From Elusimicrobiales bacterium (GTDB lineage Bacteria; Elusimicrobiota; Elusimicrobia; Elusimicrobiales; UBA9959): 64,000 nucleotides of DNA. The notes below the pieces were generated by a model that worked only from the letters and a program-made list of their open reading frames with translations, was not told where the DNA came from and ran no database searches. Both the position numbers and the translations under genes were made by a program. The stretch is taken from NCBI GenBank assembly GCA_028713125.1, contig JAQTOU010000001.1, forward strand, positions 328,273 through 392,272, given 5' to 3'. The stretch's first letter is position 1; every line of letters begins with the position of its first letter. Below, piece by piece: positions 24,974 through 31,792 of the stretch.

Positions 24974-26575
24974 ATGGGACATTCACGCCGGCTGCTTCTC
25001 CTCGCCTCGCTTTTGCTGCCGGCCGCTCAGCTCCGGGCCGCCGAACCCTCCATCGAGGAGAAGGCGGCCCAGCTTTTGATCATCTCGGCGGAGGCCGCGG
25101 ATATCTCGGCCGCCACCGCGGCGGCCCTGGGCGGGCTGGGCGGGGTGCAGCTGCAATGGGGCTCCTATTCCCTGGAGGAAACCCGCAAGCTGACCGAAAC
25201 GCTGCAGGCGGCCGCCGCCGGCTCGCAGGCTGGAACCCCGCTTTTTATCGCGGTCGATTACGAGGGAGGCAGCGTATACGTGCCCACGACGCTGGGCCTG
25301 CTCGAGCTGCCCACCAATATGATGCTGGGCGCCGCCGCCGACGAGAACAATACCGCCACGCTCTTCTACCTGGCCGGGAAAGAGCTGAAGCGCGCCGGGA
25401 TAAACATGGCTTTCGGCCCCGTGCTGGACATCAACACCAATCCCAGGAACCCGATAATAGGCATCCGCTCGCTTGGCTCGGACCCGGCCGAGGCCTCGAG
25501 GCTGGGCGGGGCCATCATAAACGGCCTTAAAGCGGCGGGCGTGATAGCGGTCGGAAAGCACTTTCCGGGGCACGGCGCGGCCGAGCAGGACTCTCATAAA
25601 ACCCTGCCCGAGATCTCTATCTCGACGGCCGAGCTGCAGGCCACCCACCTCGTACCTTTCAAAAAAGCGGTCGAGCTGGGAATTCCCGCGATCATGACGG
25701 CCCATATCCGCTATCCCGCGCTGGATAAAAAGAACCCGGCGACTCTTTCCCGCGCGGTCCTCGGCGGCCTCCTGAAAAGAGACCTCCGCTACAAGGGCCT
25801 CGTAGTTACGGACAGCCTGGATATGCGCGCCATTACTTCGCGCATGCCGGTGAGCAAAGCGGCCGCCGCCGCCCTCAAGGCGGGGGCAGACATACTGCTG
25901 ATAGGTACCGGAGATCCCGCCGCCGCCGTTCGCGAGATAGCCGCGCAGGTGCGCTCCGGCGCCATCAACGAAGCCCGCCTCGACGACGCCTACGGTAAAG
26001 TGCAGAACGCGAAACGCGCCGCCGGCCTTTTCGAACCGCCGGAAACTTCCTCGCCTTTCGACAAGGCGTACCTGGAGATCACGGGCGACCTCTCCCGCAA
26101 AGCCGTAACCCTGGTCAGGGACGGCGGGATCATCCCCCTTCCGAAAGATAAAAAGATCGCGGTTATTATTTTCTCCCCCCAGCGCTTCGCCGGGAACGCC
26201 ATCCACCTTTACCGCACGCTGCTCGAGAGCGGGTACAAGGTAAGCCAGTCCTTCTTCGATATAGGGGTAAAGAACGGCGACCTGAAAAAGATAAGGGAGG
26301 CCGCCGAGGGCGCCGACCTGCTGGTGCTTGGCAGCTTCCAGTGGACGGGAGCGCAGAACGCCACGCAGCGGGAAGCGATAAACGCTCTTATCAATTCCGG
26401 CAAGCCGGCGGTGATCCTGAGCCTGATGAACCCTTACGATATTCCTTACTACAGGAAGGCGGCAGGGGTTATAGCGCTTTACGGGATGACCGCCCCGTCG
26501 ATGTCCGCCGCCGGGGAAGTGCTGACCGGACAATTATCTCCGACAGGAAAACTCCCGGTCTCGCTCCCGAAGTAG
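24974..26575 (+). CDS. GH3 beta-N-acetylhexosaminidase-like enzyme (NagZ type with GH3 C-terminal domain)
   Basis: 533 residues with a signal peptide (MGHSRRLLLLASLLLPAAQLRA). The barrel domain (about 25-350) has IAVDYEGGSVYVP and NMAFGPVLDINTNPRNPIIG, the NagZ-type loop KHFPGHGAAEQDSHKTLPEI with a catalytic Asp-His pair, and the nucleophile strand LVVTDSLDM. A GH3 C-terminal alpha/beta domain follows (about 370-533: ALVRDGG-like VTLVRDGGIIPLPKDKKIAV, DLLVLGSFQWTGAQNA). Two-domain NagZ-like enzymes cleave beta-GlcNAc from muropeptides or other glycans. Export suggests a periplasmic or extracellular target. It lies 4 bp after the VWA gene and 15 bp before the signal peptidase gene, so an operon is likely. 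Confidence 0.88.
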   Translation: MGHSRRLLLLASLLLPAAQLRAAEPSIEEKAAQLLIISAEAADISAATAAALGGLGGVQLQWGSYSLEETRKLTETLQAAAAGSQAGTPLFIAVDYEGGSVYVPTTLGLLELPTNMMLGAAADENNTATLFYLAGKELKRAGINMAFGPVLDINTNPRNPIIGIRSLGSDPAEASRLGGAIINGLKAAGVIAVGKHFPGHGAAEQDSHKTLPEISISTAELQATHLVPFKKAVELGIPAIMTAHIRYPALDKKNPATLSRAVLGGLLKRDLRYKGLVVTDSLDMRAITSRMPVSKAAAAALKAGADILLIGTGDPAAAVREIAAQVRSGAINEARLDDAYGKVQNAKRAAGLFEPPETSSPFDKAYLEITGDLSRKAVTLVRDGGIIPLPKDKKIAVIIFSPQRFAGNAIHLYRTLLESGYKVSQSFFDIGVKNGDLKKIREAAEGADLLVLGSFQWTGAQNATQREAINALINSGKPAVILSLMNPYDIPYYRKAAGVIALYGMTAPSMSAAGEVLTGQLSPTGKLPVSLPK

Positions 26576-26590
26576 CCTGAGCTTCGCCTT

Positions 26591-27106
26591 ATGAAACCTC
26601 TGCGCACCGCCATAATAGCGATCGTTACCCTGGCCGCCGCTCTCGGCGTGCGCCAATGGGTCGCCGCGCCCATCTACATCGCCAGCGACTCCATGGCGCC
26701 AACGCTTACCGTGGGCCACCACCTGGTGCAGGACAGGGTCACCTATTTCTTCCGTTCCCCCCGCCGCGGAGAGATAATAGCCTTTCGCTCCCCGGTCGGT
26801 GAAGAGCACGAATCTATAAAGCGGGTGATCGCCGTAGCGGGAGACACCATAGAACTCAGGCAAAAGCAGGTCTACCTGAACGGCGAGCACCTGTACGAAA
26901 GGCACGCCTATTACGCGCGAAAGGACGAGATCCTGGCCGGGGACACCCTGGGCCCCCTGACCGTACCGCGGGACCACATCTTCGTTCTCGGCGACAACAG
27001 GGACAATTCCAACGACTCCGCCTCCTGGAAAAATCCGGACACCGGCGAGCCCCTCTATTTCCTCCCCCTCTCCGCGGTGACCGGCAAGGTGCGCGGCGTG
27101 TATTAA
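26591..27106 (+). CDS. lepB: Signal peptidase I
   Basis: 171 residues with one N-terminal membrane helix (TAIIAIVTLAAALGVRQWV). S26 family boxes are complete: IASDSMAPTL with nucleophile Ser34, SIKRVIAVAGD with general-base Lys77, and LGDNRDNSNDSASW near the C-terminus. The length matches compact type I signal peptidases. It cleaves Sec and Tat signal peptides on the outer face of the inner membrane. It is the third gene of a plus-strand run after the VWA and GH3 genes. No clear Shine-Dalgarno sequence lies before the ATG. Many predicted substrates lie in this window. Confidence 0.92.
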   Translation: MKPLRTAIIAIVTLAAALGVRQWVAAPIYIASDSMAPTLTVGHHLVQDRVTYFFRSPRRGEIIAFRSPVGEEHESIKRVIAVAGDTIELRQKQVYLNGEHLYERHAYYARKDEILAGDTLGPLTVPRDHIFVLGDNRDNSNDSASWKNPDTGEPLYFLPLSAVTGKVRGVY

Positions 27107-27164
27107 TAAAGATTTATTGTATAATTGATTCGGTCACAGACGTGAACAAACAACAGGAGATCTC

Positions 27165-28409
27165 ATGTCACCGCGCATAATCAGTTTCTTCGGAATGTTC
27201 GTGCTTCTCGGTATAGCCTGGGTTTTCAGCAAGAACCGCAAAGCCATCAACTACAAGACCGTCGTCACCGGGACCCTCCTCCAGGTAACTTTCGCCATAC
27301 TGATACTGAAAGTCCCCTTGGGCCGCCAGGTCTTCCAGTTCATGAACGACGTGATAATCAAGCTGCTTTCCTTCTCGGACGAGGGAGCCAAGTTCCTCTT
27401 CGGCAGCCTGATAAACAACCAGTCCCTCGGCTTCCTGTTCGCCTTCCAGGTACTCCCCACCATAATTTTCTTCTCCTCGCTGATGGCTGTCCTTTACTAC
27501 CTGGGCATCATGCAGAAAATAGTCCTGGTCTTCGCCAAGATAATGGCAAAGACCATGGGGACTTCCGGCGCAGAGTCGCTGTCGGCCAGCGCCAACATCT
27601 TCGTGGGTCAGACCGAGGCCCCGTTGGTGGTCAGGCCTTATGTTTCCAGGATGACCAACTCGGAGCTGATGGCGGTAATGACAGGAGGCATGGCCACCAT
27701 AGCAGGCGGGGTCATGGCGGCCTATGTCGGGATACTGATGGGCTACCTCCCCAATATCGCCGGCCACCTGCTGGCGGCTTCGATAATGTCAGCCCCCGCC
27801 GCCCTAGTGATGGCCAAGATCCTGGTCCCCGAGACCGAGGAGCCGGTAACCAGGGGCGTCGTAAAAATGCAGCTCGAGATAACCGACGCCAATGTAATCG
27901 ACGCTGCGGCTAACGGCGCGACCGTCGGCCTCCAGCTGGCGCTGAACGTAGGGGGCTGCCTTGTCGCCTTCATGGCTATACTGGCCCTCGCCAATTTCGT
28001 AACCGGCTATGTGGGCGGTGTTTTCCATTATCCGCAGCTCTCGCTTGAAATGATCTTCGGCTGGATCTTCACCCCTCTGGCCTGGGTTATGGGCGTCCCC
28101 TCCGGGGAAGTCCAGCAGGTAGCCAACTGGATGGGCCAGAAGACCGTCCTGAACGAGTTCGTCGCCTATTTTAATATGGCTAATTATCTGAAAGCCAATC
28201 CCGGCGTTATGAGCGAGCGCTCGGTAGTGATAGCCTCTTACGCCCTGTGCGGCTTTTCCAACTTCCTTTCCATCGCCATTCAGATAGGCGGCATAGGCGG
28301 GATAGCTCCGGAGCGCAGGCATGACCTGGCGAAGCTCGGGCTCTATGCCGTGCTGGCAGGATCTTTGGCCTGCTTCATGACCGCGACCATAGCCGGATTC
28401 CTGATTTAA
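27165..28409 (+). CDS. NupC-family concentrative nucleoside transporter
   Basis: 414 residues with at least ten hydrophobic segments. Diagnostic CNT features are present: FQVLPTIIFFSSLMAVLYYL, SLSASANIFVGQTEAPLVVR, ELMAVMTGGMATIAGGVMAA, ANGATVGLQLALNVGG and SYALCGFSNFLSIAIQIGG. The first two contain the nucleoside- and sodium/proton-binding residues of the family (GQTEAP). It imports nucleosides by ion symport at the inner membrane and fits with the phosphopentomutase at 12.6 kb. CAGGAG lies before the ATG, and a TATAAT-like -10 occurs at 27120-27125. A strong bidirectional terminator follows. Confidence 0.93.
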   Translation: MSPRIISFFGMFVLLGIAWVFSKNRKAINYKTVVTGTLLQVTFAILILKVPLGRQVFQFMNDVIIKLLSFSDEGAKFLFGSLINNQSLGFLFAFQVLPTIIFFSSLMAVLYYLGIMQKIVLVFAKIMAKTMGTSGAESLSASANIFVGQTEAPLVVRPYVSRMTNSELMAVMTGGMATIAGGVMAAYVGILMGYLPNIAGHLLAASIMSAPAALVMAKILVPETEEPVTRGVVKMQLEITDANVIDAAANGATVGLQLALNVGGCLVAFMAILALANFVTGYVGGVFHYPQLSLEMIFGWIFTPLAWVMGVPSGEVQQVANWMGQKTVLNEFVAYFNMANYLKANPGVMSERSVVIASYALCGFSNFLSIAIQIGGIGGIAPERRHDLAKLGLYAVLAGSLACFMTATIAGFLI

Positions 28410-28417
28410 ACTTTAAT

Positions 28418-28463
28418 AAAAAAGCGAAAGGGCGTCCCGGCAGGGACGCCCTTTCGCTTTTTT
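28418..28463. terminator. Bidirectional intrinsic terminator
   Basis: A 21-bp perfect stem (left arm 28418-28438, right arm 28443-28463) with a 4-base loop. A-rich and T-rich ends serve the convergent NupC and WD40 genes. Confidence 0.92.
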
Positions 28464-28474
28464 GAAGGCGCCTC

Positions 28475-29404
28475 TCAGGGCAGGCTCCAGATCTTCACCG
28501 TCTTGTCCTTGGAGCCTGAGGCAAGAAGCCTGCCGTCGTGGGAGAAAGCCAGGGCCTGCACGCCCGCATCATGGTCCTTCAGCTCCCTGGCAGGCCCTTT
28601 CTGCGCTCCCTGCAGGAACCAGAGCTTTATCGTGCCGTCCTCGCCGCCGCTCGCGAAACGTTTGCCGTCCGGGGAGATCGCCACGGCCCTGGCTCCGCCG
28701 GCATGCGCGGCGAAGGAATTCACGAGCGAGCCGTCGGCCAGCCGCCACACTTTTACGTATCCGTCGAGTCCCGCGGAAACGGCGTAAGCGCCGTCGGAGG
28801 AAATGGCCAGGCCCCTGACCGCGTCCTTATGCGCGCTGATGGTCTTGGTGATCTTCCCGTCGTTCATATTCCAGACCGTGACCGTGCCGTTGCCGTTGCC
28901 GGAAATTACGTAAGTCCCCTTGGGCAGCCCCGCCACGGCGTTCACCGTCTCCACTCCTGATTTCATTGCGCGGTAAACCTCCCCCTCCGGAAAAGTCCAG
29001 ATCCCGACGCAGCCCAACCCCCCGGAAAGCAGGTATTCCCCCCCGGGTGAGAAGGCTACGCTGTAGAGATTGATGCTCTGGCCGTTATAACTCGCAGAAT
29101 TTTTTCCGCCGGGCATGGCCCAGATCTCCACGGTCTTATTATCGGTGGAGGCAAGATACTCCCCGTCCGGAGAAAAAGCCAGCGCCCTGACCGGGTACTT
29201 ATGGCCCACTAATAATTTTTTCTGCTTTGCCGTCTTGACGGTCCACAGGATCACATTGGCGTCCACGCCCGAGGAGGCAAGCAGTTTCCCGTCCGGAGAA
29301 AAAGCCACCGTCTCGACCGGCGCGCTGTGTCCCACAAGGGTAAGCGGCGTCTGCGCTCCGGCCTGGGCCGCGGCGTATAAAAGCACAAAGAAAAAGTATC
29401 TCAT
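28475..29404 (-). CDS. Exported seven-bladed WD40 beta-propeller protein
   Basis: 309 residues. A signal peptide (MRYFFFVLLYAAAQAGAQ) is followed by seven WD40 repeats, each with the 'GH...V..VAFSPDGKLLASSG...I.LW' pattern, such as HSAPVETVAFSPDGKLLAS, HKYPVRALAFSPDGEYLAS, AVAISPDGKRFASGGEDG and HDAGVQALAFSHDGRLLAS. The last repeat ends KDKTVKIWSLP exactly at the stop, so the propeller fills the whole mature protein with no catalytic domain. GGGGGGAT precedes the ATG. WD40 propellers serve as protein-interaction platforms, and here it would be periplasmic. The partner is unknown. Confidence 0.9.
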   Translation of the reverse strand: MRYFFFVLLYAAAQAGAQTPLTLVGHSAPVETVAFSPDGKLLASSGVDANVILWTVKTAKQKKLLVGHKYPVRALAFSPDGEYLASTDNKTVEIWAMPGGKNSASYNGQSINLYSVAFSPGGEYLLSGGLGCVGIWTFPEGEVYRAMKSGVETVNAVAGLPKGTYVISGNGNGTVTVWNMNDGKITKTISAHKDAVRGLAISSDGAYAVSAGLDGYVKVWRLADGSLVNSFAAHAGGARAVAISPDGKRFASGGEDGTIKLWFLQGAQKGPARELKDHDAGVQALAFSHDGRLLASGSKDKTVKIWSLP

Positions 29405-29505
29405 GATCCCCCCTGAATTTGTCCGGAGCCCCTTCCGGCAATTGATATTTTACAATATCGCGCCGCGAAAAAAGCATGGCCGCCTAAAATATTCTAGAAT
29501 TGGGT

Positions 29506-30720
29506 ATGGGCCTGAAGTTGCTGATAAATTCCCTCTTCCGCGGCGGCGCCGAAAAACAATTCGCCGCGCTGGCCCGTCTGCTCCCCCACGACGCGCTGAT
29601 CCTCCTTGAAAACGAGATAGCCCAGCCGGCTGACCCCACGGCTATCAAAACGCTTTCCGGCCACACCCACTCCACCAGCCCGCTGCTTAAGACGGCTTCG
29701 ATACATTTGTACGCCCGCCGCCTGGCCGCCCTTACCGGGCCGGGAGACACTGTGCTGTCCTTTATGGAAAGGGCCAATATAGTAAATATCCTTGCGGCGG
29801 AGAAGAGCGGGCATAGGGCGGTGATCTGCGAACGCACCAGCCCCTCCGGAGAATTCTCAGGGCTGCGCGGCGCCCTCATGCGCCCCCTTATCCGTCGGTA
29901 TTACACCAGGGCGGCCCTGGTAGTTGCCAATTCAGCCGGAGTCGGAAAAGACCTGGCGGAGAATTTTGCGGTGCCGCCTGAAAAGATACGCGTCATTCAA
30001 AATGGCTGCGATGTTTCCGGAATAGCCGCCCTGGCGTCCGCCCCGATGCCTCCCGGCTGGGGCCCGGTCTTCGAAAGGCAGGTGATAGCCGCCGGCGGGA
30101 GGCTGACCGCCGCTAAGGGCCACTGGCATCTGCTCAGGATTTTCAGCGAATTGAAGAAAACCAGGCCCGGCGCGGCCCTGGTCCTCATTGGGGAGGGCGA
30201 GCTGCGCGCCTACCTGCTCAAACTCTCGGCCGGCCTTGGCCTGAAAACTTTTTCCGGCCCCGGGGCCCCGCCTCCCGACGCGGACGTTTATTTTACCGGC
30301 TACAGGGAGAACCCATACCTGTTCATCGCTAAAGCCGGTCTTTTCGCCTTCACCTCCCTGTGGGAAGGCTTCCCCAACGCCCTGCTCGAGGCGATGGCCT
30401 GCGGGACCGCGGTCGCTTCCGCCGACTGCGCCTCGGGACCGAGGGAGATACTTTCCCCCGGCACAGGCCTGGCTGGCGCCGCTACGACCCCGGACCACGC
30501 GCCCTACGGCCTGCTTATGCCCGTGCTCTCCGGCGCCAGGCTGCGGGCCGGGGCGCCGCTCGAGGCGGAGGAGCGGATCTGGACGAATAAACTGGCGGAA
30601 ATGCTGGAGGCGCCTGCGGCGCTGCGGAGCTACGCCTCGGCCGGCCTTAAGCGGGCCGCGGACTTCGACCTGCAAAAAACCGCCGGGCTCTGGCTGGAAC
30701 TGCTGAAACCTACCACATAA
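29506..30720 (+). CDS. GT4-family glycosyltransferase
   Basis: About 404 residues from the ATG at 29506. A TTG two codons upstream is the alternative start. The N-terminal half opens LKLLINSLFRGGAEKQFAAL, the donor/acceptor glycine-rich loop of GT4 enzymes, and contains VICERTSPSGEF and VVANSAGVGKDLAENF. The C-terminal glycosyltransferase-1 domain has VIAAGGRLTAAKGHWHLLR, ALVLIGEGELRAYL, VYFTGYRENPYLFIAKA and the EX7E-type motif SLWEGFPNALLEAMACG. It is related to enzymes that use nucleotide-sugar donors in polysaccharide or lipopolysaccharide synthesis. The acceptor is unknown. The 3' end overlaps the convergent PorV-like gene by 11 bp. Confidence 0.9.
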   Translation: MGLKLLINSLFRGGAEKQFAALARLLPHDALILLENEIAQPADPTAIKTLSGHTHSTSPLLKTASIHLYARRLAALTGPGDTVLSFMERANIVNILAAEKSGHRAVICERTSPSGEFSGLRGALMRPLIRRYYTRAALVVANSAGVGKDLAENFAVPPEKIRVIQNGCDVSGIAALASAPMPPGWGPVFERQVIAAGGRLTAAKGHWHLLRIFSELKKTRPGAALVLIGEGELRAYLLKLSAGLGLKTFSGPGAPPPDADVYFTGYRENPYLFIAKAGLFAFTSLWEGFPNALLEAMACGTAVASADCASGPREILSPGTGLAGAATTPDHAPYGLLMPVLSGARLRAGAPLEAEERIWTNKLAEMLEAPAALRSYASAGLKRAADFDLQKTAGLWLELLKPTT

Positions 30721-31789
30721 AATAGACTTCGCTGCCTTTTTTCTCTTTCTTCTTATCCTTGCTCTTGTCTTTCTTTTCTACCACCGCTTTCTTAGGGGCA
30801 GGAGGCCTGAGCGAAGCCGGCGCCGGCTTTCTCTGGCGCGGCACGGGCAGGTCGCCGTAGGGGTGCTTTTTAACTTCCTCCGGGCGGGGCGCGCCGAAAC
30901 TTAAAGCCACCGTGACCCTGTGCGCGTCGCCCAGGTCGCCGTAAGGCGCGAAAGCGTAGTCCACCCGCAGGTCCCTGTTCTTAAGCCCGACCCCGACGGT
31001 AAAGCCCGGCCCGGCATAGCGGCTGCGCCCGGTCTTGTACCCGGCGCGGATAAAGAAGAATTCTTTCGGCCCGGCGTGCAGCCGCCCTTCCGCGCCCAGC
31101 GCGGCCGCGGCGCCGGAGTCTCCGGCCTTTACGCCGTCGGCGCTGACCAGGAAATCTTCGGTAAAGCTGCGGGAAATGCCGGCCCTGAGCATCAGCGGCA
31201 GGTCGAAGCTGCGCGTCCCGAACTTCAGCCTGCCCCCGAAATTAGCCGCGGAGATCCCGAACCGCCAGCCGCCTGCGGCCTTCAACAAGCCGGCGTCGCC
31301 CGACCAGGCCATGGCTTTGCGGCCCGCCGCCTGCTGGGTCAAAGCCTTCAGCGCCGCCCCGCCGAAAAAGTTCCCGCCAAGGTCGCCGGAAAGGCCCGCA
31401 GAGAAAGCGCCTTCGAGGGAGCTGAACGAGCCGTTCCTTTCTCCCACCGCATCGTACCTGTTCATGCTTCCGCTGAAGAGCGCGTTGATCCCGGCGAAAG
31501 CGGTAAGGCGCGCGCCGAGAGGATGGACGTACGCCAGCGTTTCATTGCGTATCCCTTCCAGCCATTCGTTGTGTCCGAGCAATATCTCTTTTTCATTTAC
31601 CAGGGCGGTGCCGGCGGGATTATAAAAAACGCTCAGGGCGTCGTCGCCCGCGGCGCAGTAAGCCCCGGATAGAGCGGCGCCGCGCGCTCCTGTGTCCAGC
31701 TTTAGAAAAGGCAAAGCCTCTCCCCCCGCGCCGGCCCTGGCGGGCGGAGCGTAAAGCAGCAGGAAGGAAATAGCGATGGCGGCTTTCAT
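30710..31789 (-). CDS. PorV/PorQ-like outer-membrane barrel protein with Lys-rich tail
   Basis: 359 residues with a signal peptide (MKAAIAISFLLLYAPPARAG). The start FLKLDTGARGAALSGAYCA, then DDALSVFYNPAGTALV, matches the PorV/UPF0164 pattern seen in the gene at 1-889. About 12 amphipathic strands follow, ending VTVALSFG at about residue 296. An unusual C-terminal extension of about 60 residues is rich in Pro and Lys (KKDKSKDKKKEKKGSE) and ends with the aromatic YFMW. The gene starts 3 bp after the M64-like peptidase gene, so they are almost certainly co-translated. In type 9 secretion PorV shuttles cargo bearing C-terminal domains; a similar pairing is inferred here. Confidence 0.85.
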   Translation of the reverse strand: MKAAIAISFLLLYAPPARAGAGGEALPFLKLDTGARGAALSGAYCAAGDDALSVFYNPAGTALVNEKEILLGHNEWLEGIRNETLAYVHPLGARLTAFAGINALFSGSMNRYDAVGERNGSFSSLEGAFSAGLSGDLGGNFFGGAALKALTQQAAGRKAMAWSGDAGLLKAAGGWRFGISAANFGGRLKFGTRSFDLPLMLRAGISRSFTEDFLVSADGVKAGDSGAAAALGAEGRLHAGPKEFFFIRAGYKTGRSRYAGPGFTVGVGLKNRDLRVDYAFAPYGDLGDAHRVTVALSFGAPRPEEVKKHPYGDLPVPRQRKPAPASLRPPAPKKAVVEKKDKSKDKKKEKKGSEVYFMW

Positions 31790-31792
31790 GAT

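Noticed and set aside
24983-26533. 516-residue minus-strand open frame opposite the GH3 gene
   Set aside because: It mirrors the GH3 gene almost end to end and has no motif; the plus-strand gene has a signal peptide and complete catalytic motifs.
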